Source: Streptosporangiaceae bacterium NEAU-GS5 (lineage in GTDB: Bacteria > Actinomycetota > Actinomycetes > Streptosporangiales > Streptosporangiaceae). Taken from it: a stretch of 64,000 bases of DNA. The stretch covers positions 84,016-148,015 of the forward strand of contig JAGFNW010000018.1 of the NCBI GenBank assembly GCA_017592665.1. The letters run 5' to 3'. Made by a program: the position numbers and the translations under genes. Below, in pieces: positions 49,723 through 58,659 of the stretch. Each line of letters starts with the position of its first letter. The stretch's first letter is position 1. The notes under the pieces were generated by a model that was not told the origin of the DNA, made no database searches, and worked only from the letters and a program-made list of their open reading frames with translations.

Positions 49723-50602
49723 GCGGCTTGTCCGGCTCCCAGTCGGCCTCCACGCTGCCGCTGACCCGGAGCTTGCGGCGGGCCCGCTCGTAGAAGGTCG
49801 TGCCGCCGAGCCGCACCACTCGGGCCGCGCCGCGGAGCGCGGTCAGCGAGATGCAGATGCCGCTCTCGAGCCGGCCCGCGATGGCGCCGTCGACCTCGAC
49901 GGCCAGCCGCCCGCTTGTCGGCAGCAGCCGAAGCGTGACCTCCTCGTCGGCCGACAGCACCACGGCCCGGTTGAACGAGGAGTGCGCGGCGGCCGGGACG
50001 ACAAGGAAGCCCTCGACGTTGGGCGAGATGATGGGCCCGCCCGCCGAGAAGCTGTACGCAGTGGAACCGGTGGACGTGGCCACGATCACCGCGTCGGCCG
50101 CGTAACGGACGAACGGGTGGCCCGCCACGGCGACCTCGACCGCGGCCAGCCCGTCTCCCGGATGGCGCACGAGCGCGACGTCGTTGAACGCGATCACCTT
50201 CGACCCGTCGGGCAGCTCGGTGCGCACGGCCATCCGCGCCTCGACCGAGAACTGGTGGGCGTCGATGGCCGACAGCGCGGGCGGCAGCTCGGCCACGTCG
50301 ATCTCGGCGAGGAAGCCCAGCTTGCCGAGGTTGACGCCGAGAACCGGCGTCTCCCGGCCGGTGATCAGCCGCATGGTGCGCAGCATGGTGCCGTCGCCGC
50401 CCAGGCTGACCAGCAGGTCGGCCTTCTCGCTCAGCGTCTCGGCGTCGACCGCGACGGCGCTGCAGTCGATCCGGCCCACCTCGTCGGGGAGGCCGAGCAC
50501 CGTCACGTTGCGGCCGCGGGCCCACTCCACGATCGTGTCGATGGCCACCTTGGAGTCGCGCTGCGGGTGCAGCACCAGCCCGACCGTCGAGACCATGCCC
50601 AT
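49706..50602 (-). CDS. nadK: NAD kinase
   Basis: About 298 residues. VGLVLHPQRDSKVAIDTIVE starts the domain; the GGDG motif is in LLVSLGGDGTMLRTMRLI, followed by VLGVNLGKLGFLAEI, NDVALVRHPGD and VATSTGSTAYSFSAGGPII. It phosphorylates NAD to NADP. It is third in the operon after the receiver/oxidoreductase and kinase genes. ATG 50602 begins three bases after the kinase stop; 50596 is also possible. Its placement suggests control of NADP(H) supply alongside a redox-sensing system, which is inferred. Confidence 0.95.
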   Translation of the reverse strand: MGMVSTVGLVLHPQRDSKVAIDTIVEWARGRNVTVLGLPDEVGRIDCSAVAVDAETLSEKADLLVSLGGDGTMLRTMRLITGRETPVLGVNLGKLGFLAEIDVAELPPALSAIDAHQFSVEARMAVRTELPDGSKVIAFNDVALVRHPGDGLAAVEVAVAGHPFVRYAADAVIVATSTGSTAYSFSAGGPIISPNVEGFLVVPAAAHSSFNRAVVLSADEEVTLRLLPTSGRLAVEVDGAIAGRLESGICISLTALRGAARVVRLGGTTFYERARRKLRVSGSVEADWEPDKPPSTTG

Positions 50603-50604
50603 GA

Positions 50605-52020
50605 TCAGGTCACGCTGCTGGTCGTGGGAAGCACGACGTGGAAGCGGGTGTCGCCGGGACGCGAATCCACCCGGATGTCGCCGTGGTGCTTCTTGACCAC
50701 GATGCGGTAGGAGATGTCGAGGCCGAGGCCCGTGCCCTCGCCCACCGGCTTGGTGGTGAAGAACGGCTCGAAGATCCGTGGGCGGACGTCCGGCGGAATG
50801 CCCACGCCTGTGTCGGCGATCTCGACATACACCTGGTCTTCCTCCCGGCCCGTGCGGATCGTCAGCGTGCCCTGCTCGCCCATGGCCCCGATGGCGTTGT
50901 CGATCATGTTGGTCCACACCTGGTTGAGCTCCGCCGCGTACGCGGGGATGGCCGGCACGGACCGGTCGTACTCCTTGACCACTTTAACGCCGGACGGGAT
51001 CTTGGCCTGCAGCATGGTCAGCGTGGCGTCGAGCAGTTCGTGCACGTCGACCGTCTGGTGCGGAGCGCGGTCGAGCTGCGAATACTGCTTGGCGGCCGAC
51101 ACGAGGCCGGAGATCCGGCTCACCGCGTCGTCGATCTCGCCCATCAGCAGCTCGCTGTCGATGGTGTAGGTGACCCAGTGGACGCCGTTGGCCAGATTTT
51201 CCATGCCGACGGCGGCGATGATCCGCTCCAGCAGATCGGTGTCGACGTCTCCGGCCACCAGCGTGGGCGCGATGTCCCATCCGCCGGGCACGTCGTGATC
51301 CAGGAGCCAGTCGCCGATCGCGTCTTCGGCGTCGGTGACGGCGAGGGGGGACAGCTTGGGCGCGTTGGCGGCCCGCTTGACCGCCTCCTCCTGCAGCTCG
51401 ACCAGGTCGTGCAGGCGGCTGCCGTCGAGCCTGCCGTCGGCGATCATCGCGAGCTTGCGCCGCATCTTCGCGATCCGCTCGCGGAGCACGGACGTGGCCC
51501 GCACGGCCGCGGCCGCGGGGTTGTTCAGCTCGTGGGTCAGACCGGCCGACAGCGAGCCGAGGGCCAGCAGCCGCTCGCGCTCATTGACGATCATCTGGTT
51601 GTTGCGCATGCCGAAGAACAGGCCTTCGAGCAGGTGCATGGCCATCGGGAACCACTCGACCATCCACTTGCCGAACATGTCGCCGGGGATCTCGTACACC
51701 TCGACGTCGGTGACGGCCCGCACCGAACCGGTGTAATTCTGGTCGACGCGGTTACCGAGGTAGGCCTGGGTGGCCCCGCCGTAGACGCCGCGCTGGGCCG
51801 ACCTGGTGACCTCGATCTCCTCGCCGCGGACCCGCCGGGTCATCGCGATCATGCCGCTCAGCAGCACGACGAAACAGGTCGCGGGCTCGCCCTCGACCAC
51901 GATGGCGGCGTCGGCCGGATAGGAGACGACCTTGCCGTGCTCCGAGATGAGATCCAGCTTCGCCTCGTCCAGCGATTCGAACAGGAAGAGCGTCTTCAGC
52001 TCCGCGGGGCTCAGTTTCAT
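50605..52020 (-). CDS. Histidine kinase with N-terminal cNMP-fold domain
   Basis: 471 residues. Residues 10-125 resemble a cNMP-binding domain ([35 protein letters not shown]) but the phosphate-binding GE..R signature is absent, so it may sense something else. The kinase core has the phospho-acceptor His163 in [20 protein letters not shown], and ATP-binding N box [40 protein letters not shown] and [14 protein letters not shown]. No membrane segment: cytoplasmic. The ATG overlaps the receiver/oxidoreductase stop (52017-52020), suggesting the two are partners. Confidence 0.92.
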   Translation of the reverse strand: MKLSPAELKTLFLFESLDEAKLDLISEHGKVVSYPADAAIVVEGEPATCFVVLLSGMIAMTRRVRGEEIEVTRSAQRGVYGGATQAYLGNRVDQNYTGSVRAVTDVEVYEIPGDMFGKWMVEWFPMAMHLLEGLFFGMRNNQMIVNERERLLALGSLSAGLTHELNNPAAAAVRATSVLRERIAKMRRKLAMIADGRLDGSRLHDLVELQEEAVKRAANAPKLSPLAVTDAEDAIGDWLLDHDVPGGWDIAPTLVAGDVDTDLLERIIAAVGMENLANGVHWVTYTIDSELLMGEIDDAVSRISGLVSAAKQYSQLDRAPHQTVDVHELLDATLTMLQAKIPSGVKVVKEYDRSVPAIPAYAAELNQVWTNMIDNAIGAMGEQGTLTIRTGREEDQVYVEIADTGVGIPPDVRPRIFEPFFTTKPVGEGTGLGLDISYRIVVKKHHGDIRVDSRPGDTRFHVVLPTTSSVT

Positions 52021-53672
52021 TGTGACTCCAGATAACGGTGTATGAGGGACACCGCCATCGCGCCTTCGCCTACCGCCGACGCGACGCGTTTGACCGATTC
52101 GGACCGCACGTCTCCGGCGGCGAACACACCCGGCATGCTCGACTCCAGGTGGTAGGGGTCGCGAGGGAGATTCCAGCCCGCCGGCCGCTGCCCGCCCGAA
52201 AGCAGGTCGGCGCCGGTGAGCACGAAACCGAGCCGGTCTCGCGCGACCGAGTCGTTCAGCCAGTCGGTGCGTGGCTCCGCGCCGATGAAGATGAACAGCC
52301 ACGAGGTGTCGACGTCATAAGTGTTCGTCGCCTTCTCGCACAACGTCAGACGCTCCAGGTGCTCTTCCCCATGAGCCGCCACGACTTCGGTGTTCGGGTG
52401 GACTTCGATGTTGGGAATGCGCTCGATCTGGTCGATCAGATATTGCGACATCGAGCGGCGCAGGTCTTCGCCGCGGATCAGGATGTGCACCTTGGCCGCG
52501 TAACGCGAGAAGTAGACGGCGGACTGGCCGGCCGAATTGGCCCCGCCGACGATGTAGACGTCTTCGCCCGAGCAGCTCGGCGCCTCGGTCGCCGCCGAGC
52601 CGTAGAACACGCCGCGGCCGCCGAGCTCGGTGAGGCCCGGCCCGGTGAGCTTGCGATAGGAGACGCCGGTGGCCAACACGACCGTGTGCGAGGCGACGGC
52701 GGTGGCGTCGGCGAACCGGATCAGCCGGCTGGACCCGCCCGCCTCCAGGCCCACGACCTGCCGCGTGGTGAGCAACTCGGCGCCGAAGCGCTGCGCCTGC
52801 CGGCGGGCCCGCTCGGTCAGCTGCGCACCCGACACCCCGTCGGGGAAGCCGAGATAGTTTTCGATGCGGGAGCTCTGCCCCGCCTGCCCGCCCGTGGCGC
52901 GCTGCTCGACCAGCAGTGTGCGCAACCCTTCGGACGCGCCATAGACGGCCGCGCCGAGCCCGGCCGGGCCGCCGCCGACCACGATCAGGTCGTAGAAGTC
53001 GGACATCGGGGTCGTGCTCAGCCCCACGTGGGCGGCCAGGTCGACCTCTGACGGCTGGATCAGGACCTTGCCGTCGGACGTCACCACAAGCGGGACATCC
53101 TCGGGCGCGGCTCCCGCCGCCGTCAGCATCCGCACGCCCTCGGGATCGTCGACGAGCAGCCACCGATAGGGCACGAGGTTACGGGCGAGGAAGTCGCGCA
53201 CCTTGTAGGACGGGGCCGACCAGCGGTGGCCGACGACCTTGGTGTCCGAAATCGCCGCGTCGGGCTCGGCCAGCCAGGATTCGAGCAGCGCGTCGATCAC
53301 CGGATAGAGCTTCTCCTCCGGCGGATTCCACGGCTTGAGCAAATAGTGGTCCAAATCGACGATGTTGATCGCGTCGATCGCGGCGTCGGTGTCGGCATAG
53401 GCCGTGAGCAGCACGCGGCGGGCGCGCGGAAAAAGATCCATGGCGTGCTCGAGGAATTGGATGCCGGTCATCTGGGGCATGCGATAGTCGGCGAGCAGGA
53501 TGGCCACCTGCTCGCCGCGTAGCTTGATCTCGCGCAGCGCTTCGAGCGCCGTGTCGCCCGAATCCGCCCTGACAATCCGGTAGCGGTCGCCATACCGTCG
53601 CCGCACGTCGCGGGCAACGGCACGAGAGACCGCCGGATCATCGTCGACGGTCAGGATCGCGGGGTTCGCCAT
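52017..53672 (-). CDS. Response-regulator receiver fused to TrxR-like flavoprotein
   Basis: 551 residues. The receiver (1-130) has acidic pocket ILTVDDDPAV, phospho-acceptor Asp62 in LLADYRMPQMTG, Thr in VLLTAYADTD and Lys in YLLKPWNPPE. An unassigned linker follows, then a thioredoxin-reductase-like module (about 235-551): FAD motif LIVVGGGPAGLGAAVYGASE, NADPH motif VYIVGGANSAGQSAVYFSRY, and GVFAAGDVRSESVKRVASAV. The redox CxxC is absent; that region reads GSAATEAPSCSGED. It may reduce another acceptor or act as a redox sensor switched by phosphorylation. First gene in the kinase/NAD kinase operon. Confidence 0.93.
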   Translation of the reverse strand: MANPAILTVDDDPAVSRAVARDVRRRYGDRYRIVRADSGDTALEALREIKLRGEQVAILLADYRMPQMTGIQFLEHAMDLFPRARRVLLTAYADTDAAIDAINIVDLDHYLLKPWNPPEEKLYPVIDALLESWLAEPDAAISDTKVVGHRWSAPSYKVRDFLARNLVPYRWLLVDDPEGVRMLTAAGAAPEDVPLVVTSDGKVLIQPSEVDLAAHVGLSTTPMSDFYDLIVVGGGPAGLGAAVYGASEGLRTLLVEQRATGGQAGQSSRIENYLGFPDGVSGAQLTERARRQAQRFGAELLTTRQVVGLEAGGSSRLIRFADATAVASHTVVLATGVSYRKLTGPGLTELGGRGVFYGSAATEAPSCSGEDVYIVGGANSAGQSAVYFSRYAAKVHILIRGEDLRRSMSQYLIDQIERIPNIEVHPNTEVVAAHGEEHLERLTLCEKATNTYDVDTSWLFIFIGAEPRTDWLNDSVARDRLGFVLTGADLLSGGQRPAGWNLPRDPYHLESSMPGVFAAGDVRSESVKRVASAVGEGAMAVSLIHRYLESQ

Positions 53673-53806
53673 GTCTCCCAGCAAACCACACGCTCGCAAA
53701 ACTCTCCTCTTGTCGACTGTTCCCTGTGGATAACTAGTCGGTATTCCCTACAGGTTAAATAGGTTATAGTTGCCTCTTGGGTTGCCTAACTGAGGGATAA
53801 TGCACT

Positions 53807-55180
53807 GTGGGCACGGACGATCTGCTCGCCGCGGCCGTCGGCACGGCGCGTTGGGTGACATCCGCGGCCGTCGATGGATCCGCAGGCAGGGCTGCCGGCG
53901 GGAGCGCCGACGGCCCCACCGGCGAGCCCTCGATCCGGCATTGGCAGGCCAACCCCGATCCGGGTGGCAGATCGGCCCGGGCGGGCGACGCCTCCTCGCT
54001 CTACGCGGGCGCCGCCGGCATCGTGCTCTTCCTCCTCGAGCTCGCCGACGCGACCGGCGACGACTCCTACCGCGCCGACGCGCTCGCCGGGGCCCGCTAT
54101 CTCGCCGCCGGCTGGGCCGACCAGGCCGATCTCACCTTGCACCACGGGCTCGCCGGGCACGTCTTCGCCATGGCCGAGGCCGCCTGGGCCACCGGCGACG
54201 ACCAGGTCGAGGCCGCCGCGCGCGCCGCCGCCGACCGGATCGTGCGCGGCGTGCGGAGCATCGAAGGGGCCGGTGACATCGGCATCGGATGGACCGGCGA
54301 CCCAGCGCTCCGCGGCGACGGCGGCATCGTCCTCGCGCTGCTCCACGCCGCGGGAATGCTCGGCGTCGCCGAGTATGAGCAGGTCGCGATCGAGGCGGGG
54401 GAGCGGATCGCCGCGCTCGCCGTCCCCGGCCACACGTTCGGCGGCGACTCCTGCGCCGACTTCCCCACCGACGCCGTCACCCCCGGCTTCCTGCCCGGCA
54501 CCGCCGGCAGTGCCTTCCTCCTCGCCAGGCTGTACGGCATCACCGGCGACGACCGGTTCCTGACGGCCGCCAGGCGCGGCGCCGACTTCGTGCGCGCCGT
54601 GAGCGTGGTGACCGACCGGTGCGCGCTGATCCCGCACCACGTGCCGCAGGGCCGCGAGCTGCACTATCTCGGCTATTGCTCCGGCTCGGCCGGGGTGGCC
54701 CGCACCTTCCACGAGCTTCACCGGGTGACCGGCGACCCGGGCGATCTCGACTGGGTCGAGCGGCTCGCGCACGGCATCGTCCAAAGCGGCGCGCCCGAGC
54801 GGCGCAGCGCCGGCTATTGGAACGTGGCATGCCAGTGCTGCGGCACGGCCGGGCTGATCGAGCTGTTCACCGGCCTCTGGTCGGCCACGGGGCAGCGCTC
54901 CCACCTCGACTTCGCGCAGACTCTCGCAGGCGATCTGCTGGCCCACGCCACCGGTGACGACCACCTTCGGTGGTATCAGGCCTACCGGCGGCTGCGCCCA
55001 CGTGAGGTCGCCGCCGACACCGGTTACATGGTCGGCGCGGCCGGCATCGGCGCCGCCCTGCTGCACCTCGAGGCCGCGCTGCGCGCCCTCGAGCCGGGGG
55101 CCGAGGAGGCCCGGCGGCTCATTCTGCTGCCCGACAACCCCTTCCCCGCGATCCCACTGCCGCCCGCCCCCGTGGCGTAG
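53807..55180 (+). CDS. LanC-like protein, orphan
   Basis: 457 residues with the alpha/alpha toroid of LanC cyclases: AGAAGIVLFLLELADAT, LTLHHGLAGHVFAMAEAAWA, GYCSGSAGVARTFHELHRVT and WNVACQCCGTAGLIELFTG. The zinc ligands would be Cys in GYCSG and the Cys pair in CQCCG, with the usual CHG His replaced. True LanC enzymes form thioether rings, but no LanB/LanM dehydratase or lanA-like gene is nearby, and eukaryotic-type LanC-like proteins have other roles. GTG start 53807 after GAGGG. Its 3' end is duplicated (55171-55201). Confidence 0.85.
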   Translation: MGTDDLLAAAVGTARWVTSAAVDGSAGRAAGGSADGPTGEPSIRHWQANPDPGGRSARAGDASSLYAGAAGIVLFLLELADATGDDSYRADALAGARYLAAGWADQADLTLHHGLAGHVFAMAEAAWATGDDQVEAAARAAADRIVRGVRSIEGAGDIGIGWTGDPALRGDGGIVLALLHAAGMLGVAEYEQVAIEAGERIAALAVPGHTFGGDSCADFPTDAVTPGFLPGTAGSAFLLARLYGITGDDRFLTAARRGADFVRAVSVVTDRCALIPHHVPQGRELHYLGYCSGSAGVARTFHELHRVTGDPGDLDWVERLAHGIVQSGAPERRSAGYWNVACQCCGTAGLIELFTGLWSATGQRSHLDFAQTLAGDLLAHATGDDHLRWYQAYRRLRPREVAADTGYMVGAAGIGAALLHLEAALRALEPGAEEARRLILLPDNPFPAIPLPPAPVA

Positions 55181-55201
55181 CTCTCCTGTGGCCTAGCTCT
55201 C
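55171..55201. repeat. Duplicated stop-codon segment of the LanC-like gene
   Basis: CGTGGCGTAGCTCTC (55171-55185, including the TAG stop) and TGTGGCCTAGCTCTC (55187-55201) match at 13 of 15 positions. Confidence 0.75.
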
Positions 55202-55296
55202 ACGACGAGCGCGTATTTCAGCGCGGAGCGTCAGCCCCCGCGCCGCCTAACTTGAGGCCGTCTCATTTCACCCACGACGGATCAAGGAGATCATCG

Positions 55297-56595
55297 ATGA
55301 AACGCTCGCGCCTGGTGTTGGCGCTGGCTGCGGCGGCCCTGTCGGCCGCCACGACGTTGGGGGCCACGGCCGCCCAGGCGGCCCCGCCCAGCCCGGATGA
55401 CATCGACCGGCCCATCGTCATCACCGACCCGGTGCCGCCCGGGTTCACCTCCTGGGAGGAGCTGTACGGGGCCCAGCAGCGGATCAACACGGTGGCCGAC
55501 CAGATCGAGGCGATCGCCGCCGCCCCCGAGGGCGCTGGATTCGGGGCGATCGTCACCGAGCCCGCGGCCGACCGCATCCGCCTCTACTGGAAGGGCGCGC
55601 AGCCGGCGTCCCTTCGCGCCCTGCTGGCCAGGGACACCGGGGTGTCGGTCGACCTCGAGCCGGCCGCGTACACCCAGATCGAAATGCAGGCGGGGATCGA
55701 GCGGATCATGGCCGAGCAGCCGGAGACGCTCTCCGCCACGGCCAACCAGATCACGGGCGCGGCGCCGATGCCGGACGCCGGCGGCCTGACGGTGTTCGTC
55801 AGCCGTGACGCCGCTTCCGGCCGCGAACTGCCCGGCGTGCGCGCCGCGGGCATGCCGGTCAGCGTTCAGGGCACGACGGCGCCGCAGGTCGCGGCGAGCC
55901 GGCTGAACGACTTCAAGCCCTACTGGGGTGGCGGCCTGTGGAGCGTGTTCGGCAACGCGCCGTCATGCTCGACCGGCTTCGCGGTCACCGTCGGCGGGGC
56001 GACCAAAATGCTGAGCGCCGGCCACTGCGCCCAGTCGAACGGTCAGTTCGCCGTCGATGGTGGCGGCCAGGTCAGCGACATCATGGGCCCGATCACCAAG
56101 TCGTCGGACCCGGCGCTGGACTCGCTGCTGATCAACACGTCCTCGTCGGGCCGGGTCTTCTTCGGCGACGAGAAGACCAGCAACACCGCTCGCGTGGTGG
56201 GCCGGCACTTCAACCACGTCGGCGACTACGTGTGCACGAGCGGCGCCTTTTCCGGCCTGCGGTGCCTGATCTACGTCGAGGCCACCAACGTCACCCAGAC
56301 GTTCTACGTCAAGGGCAAGAAGGTCGGCACGTTCAACCGGCTGGTGTTCGCCGTGCACGTGGACGCGGAGAGCGCGGGCGGCAACGGCGACAGCGGCGGC
56401 CCCGTGTTCGAGCCGGACTTCACCGCGGGCGGCGTCTGGGCCATCGGCACCTTCACCGGCATGGATTCGATCGAAAACCCGGCTCCCTGCACCGGTGTCC
56501 CGGCGAGTGAATCCCGCGGATGTTCGTGGCAGATCTGGTTCACCTCGGTCTCCCAGTCGCTGAACTTCTTCGGCGGCGAGATCGTCACGGGTTGA
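55297..56595 (+). CDS. Secreted S1-family serine protease
   Basis: About 432 residues. A signal peptide (SRLVLALAAAALSAATTLGA, cleaved near TAAQA-AP) precedes a ~170-residue pro-region and a chymotrypsin-fold catalytic domain. Triad: His in KMLSAGHCAQSNGQF, Asp in SSDPALDSLLI and Ser in GGNGDSGGPVFEP. The pairs of Cys (GHC and CSTGF) suggest disulfides. Related to streptogrisin/alpha-lytic-type proteases but the catalytic domain is longer. AAGGAG lies upstream of ATG 55297. Single transcription unit with a hairpin after the stop. Confidence 0.9.
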   Translation: MKRSRLVLALAAAALSAATTLGATAAQAAPPSPDDIDRPIVITDPVPPGFTSWEELYGAQQRINTVADQIEAIAAAPEGAGFGAIVTEPAADRIRLYWKGAQPASLRALLARDTGVSVDLEPAAYTQIEMQAGIERIMAEQPETLSATANQITGAAPMPDAGGLTVFVSRDAASGRELPGVRAAGMPVSVQGTTAPQVAASRLNDFKPYWGGGLWSVFGNAPSCSTGFAVTVGGATKMLSAGHCAQSNGQFAVDGGGQVSDIMGPITKSSDPALDSLLINTSSSGRVFFGDEKTSNTARVVGRHFNHVGDYVCTSGAFSGLRCLIYVEATNVTQTFYVKGKKVGTFNRLVFAVHVDAESAGGNGDSGGPVFEPDFTAGGVWAIGTFTGMDSIENPAPCTGVPASESRGCSWQIWFTSVSQSLNFFGGEIVTG

Positions 56596-56599
56596 CCTG

Positions 56600-56642
56600 A
56601 ATCGCGCAGATGGGTGGCACAACGCCGCTCACCTGCGCGATT
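56600..56642 (+). terminator. Hairpin after the protease gene
   Basis: AATCGCGCAG (56600-56609) pairs with CTGCGCGATT (56633-56642), a 10-bp perfect stem with 23-base loop, five bases after the protease stop. A probable terminator or transcript stabiliser. Confidence 0.6.
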
Positions 56643-56736
56643 GCGCATTTTCCCGGAGTCGTACGGGACAAATGTCATGGCGCGTTCTGGATGCATGGCA
56701 CCTGTGCTCGGCGGCGCCCGCGGCGACGCTTGAGGC

Positions 56737-57696
56737 ATGCGCAAATACCTGCCCGTGTGGGGCCTCTTCTGCACCGCTCCGCTGGTCGCCGAGTTCCTGC
56801 TGGGCGACTTCCCGATCACGTTCGTCGTCTCGCTGGCGCTGCTCGCCCCGTTATACGGCGGGGCCGCCGTGCTCATCCGCGAGACGGCGCGAAGAACCGG
56901 CCGCGGCTGGCCGACGATGGTGCTGCTCGGCCTCGCGTACGGCGTCTTCGAGGAGGGCATCCTCACGCAGTCCTTGTTCAACCCGGACTACGCCGGCGCC
57001 CACCTGCTGGAGCGCGGGTTCATCCCGGCCCTGGGGATCGCGCTGCCATGGACGCTCTTCGTGCTCACCCTGCACACGGTGTGGAGCGTCGGCGTGCCGA
57101 TCGCCATGCTCGAGGAGCTCGCCGGTGAGCGCAGGACCACGCCGTGGCTGGGCCGCGTGGGGTTGATCGTGACATCGGTCCTGTTCACGGCGGGATCGAT
57201 CGCGATCTTCTTCGGGTCGTACGCCGATGGGAAGTTCATGGCGCCCTGGCCGCGGCTGGTGGCCGTCCTGGTGGTCGTCGCCGCCCTGATCGTGGCCGCG
57301 TTCAAGGTTCCGCAGCCGCGGAGCCGTACGGGAGCCGCTCCGAGGCCGTGGGCGCCCTTCGCGCTGACGCTGGCGCTGGGTGCGGTGTTCATGGTCGCCT
57401 TCACCGAGGCGTCCGCCGTCGTCACGGTGGCCGGATTCCTGGTCCTGTTCGCGGTGGCCGCCGTCGCGACCGTGGTGTGGTCCGGCCGCCCCGGGTGGGA
57501 CGGCCGGCATCGGGTGGCCCTGGCCGGTGGGGCCCTGCTGACCTACGCCTGGCACGGTTTCACGATGACCTCACTGGTGCCGAGCACGCCGCTGATCGAT
57601 CTGGTCAGCCACATCCTGTTCGCGGCGGGCGCGGTGGCGCTCCTCGGGTCCGCCTACCGCAGGGCGACCCCGGCGAAGGTCCCGGAACTCGTCTAG
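56737..57696 (+). CDS. Polytopic membrane protein
   Basis: 319 residues with eight or more predicted membrane helices (such as VVSLALLAPLYGGAAVLI, VGLIVTSVLFTAGSIAIFF, LVAVLVVVAALIVAAF). A GLAYGVFEEGILTQSLF stretch contains a Glu-Glu pair in a helix, reminiscent of CPBP-type intramembrane proteases, but the downstream His motifs needed for that family are not clear. I do not assign a function. Its stop overlaps the convergent LPMO stop by four bases. Confidence 0.65.
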   Translation: MRKYLPVWGLFCTAPLVAEFLLGDFPITFVVSLALLAPLYGGAAVLIRETARRTGRGWPTMVLLGLAYGVFEEGILTQSLFNPDYAGAHLLERGFIPALGIALPWTLFVLTLHTVWSVGVPIAMLEELAGERRTTPWLGRVGLIVTSVLFTAGSIAIFFGSYADGKFMAPWPRLVAVLVVVAALIVAAFKVPQPRSRTGAAPRPWAPFALTLALGAVFMVAFTEASAVVTVAGFLVLFAVAAVATVVWSGRPGWDGRHRVALAGGALLTYAWHGFTMTSLVPSTPLIDLVSHILFAAGAVALLGSAYRRATPAKVPELV

Positions 57697-58544
57697 ATCT
57701 TCTTCCACAGGGCTGGGACGTTCGGGGGCTCCCAGCCCGGAAGCGATGTGTGCCCCTGAATGCACTGGTAGTTGGATCCGGCGTAGCTGACGCGGGCGCC
57801 CACGGCGTACGAGGTGTTGGCGGCCCAGGTCGGATACGCGCCGGTCGGGGTGGGCGTCGGAGTCGGGGTGCGGGTCGGCGTCGGGGTGGGCGTGGGAGTG
57901 GGCGTCGGGGACGCGGTACCGCCCGCGAAGACCACGTCCGAGCAAGAGTAGAAGGCCTCGGGGCTGTCGGACCGCTGCCAGATCACATAGATCAGGTGGC
58001 GGCCCGTCCGTCCTCCGGGAATGGTCCCCGTGAAGGTGTACGCGCCGTTGCTGAGCGGTGGGTCGGTCACCCGTACGAACGGACTGGCGTCGAGGTCCGA
58101 CCACTTCAGCGGACCGGCCGGGTTGTAGCCCTGTCTGGTCAGATAGAGCTCGAAGGAGCCGCGGTGCGGGGCGGTGGCGCGGAAGGTGAAGGTCTTGGGG
58201 CCGGCGGCCACGTTGGTGGCGGGCCAGTCGGTGCGGGGCAGGTCGAAGCCCTTGTATTTGTCCCGGCCCGCGCTGCAGAGTTTCCCGTCCGGGATGATCG
58301 ACTTGCTCTGGCCGTTGGCGTTGGCCAGGTTGATCTCGTTCCAGTCGTAGAGCGGCTGGGTGCCGCCCGCGGCGACGGCGGCCTTGCAGGCCGCGCTCTG
58401 CGGGTTCTCGGGGCCTTCGAGGTAGCAGGCGTAGACGCGGCTGACCGGGTTCTGCATGGTGCCGTGCGCCATCGCCATGGGGAGGAGCAGCAGCGGGGTG
58501 CTTCCGATCGCGGCGGCGAGCGCGCCCTTCTTTCGCCTGTTCAC
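57693..58544 (-). CDS. Secreted AA10 lytic polysaccharide monooxygenase with CBM5/12
   Basis: 283 residues. After a signal peptide the mature protein would start at His27 (AMAHGTMQNPVSR), which with His in APHRGSFELYLTR forms the copper histidine brace. The AA10 domain ends near residue 205; a (PT)n linker follows (about 210-235). The C-terminal carbohydrate-binding module AANTSYAVGARVSYAGSNYQ with Trp/Tyr residues is CBM5/12-like. It oxidatively cuts crystalline chitin (or cellulose). GTG start with GGAGAAG upstream. An inverted repeat at 58592-58618 lies upstream of it. Confidence 0.93.
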   Translation of the reverse strand: MNRRKKGALAAAIGSTPLLLLPMAMAHGTMQNPVSRVYACYLEGPENPQSAACKAAVAAGGTQPLYDWNEINLANANGQSKSIIPDGKLCSAGRDKYKGFDLPRTDWPATNVAAGPKTFTFRATAPHRGSFELYLTRQGYNPAGPLKWSDLDASPFVRVTDPPLSNGAYTFTGTIPGGRTGRHLIYVIWQRSDSPEAFYSCSDVVFAGGTASPTPTPTPTPTPTRTPTPTPTPTGAYPTWAANTSYAVGARVSYAGSNYQCIQGHTSLPGWEPPNVPALWKKI

Positions 58545-58591
58545 AGGCTTCTCCTTTGACCTGGGGTGGGAAAACGGCAGGCCCGGGACTT

Positions 58592-58618
58592 AACTCTTAG
58601 TTAACTTTCCTAAGAGTT
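58592..58618. promoter_or_regulatory. Inverted repeat upstream of the LPMO gene
   Basis: AACTCTTAG (58592-58600) and CTAAGAGTT (58610-58618): perfect 9-bp arms with AT-rich spacer TTAACTTTC. It lies 48 bases before the LPMO start and 42 bases past the antiporter's end. Could be an operator for the LPMO or the antiporter's terminator. Confidence 0.45.
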
Positions 58619-58659
58619 TGATCGAAGTTACCCCTGGTCGGAAGGCTGGTCAAGGTCGC

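Noticed and set aside
57840..57910. Short repetitive DNA resembling a repeat array
   Set aside because: It encodes the Pro-Thr linker of the LPMO and is explained by protein sequence.
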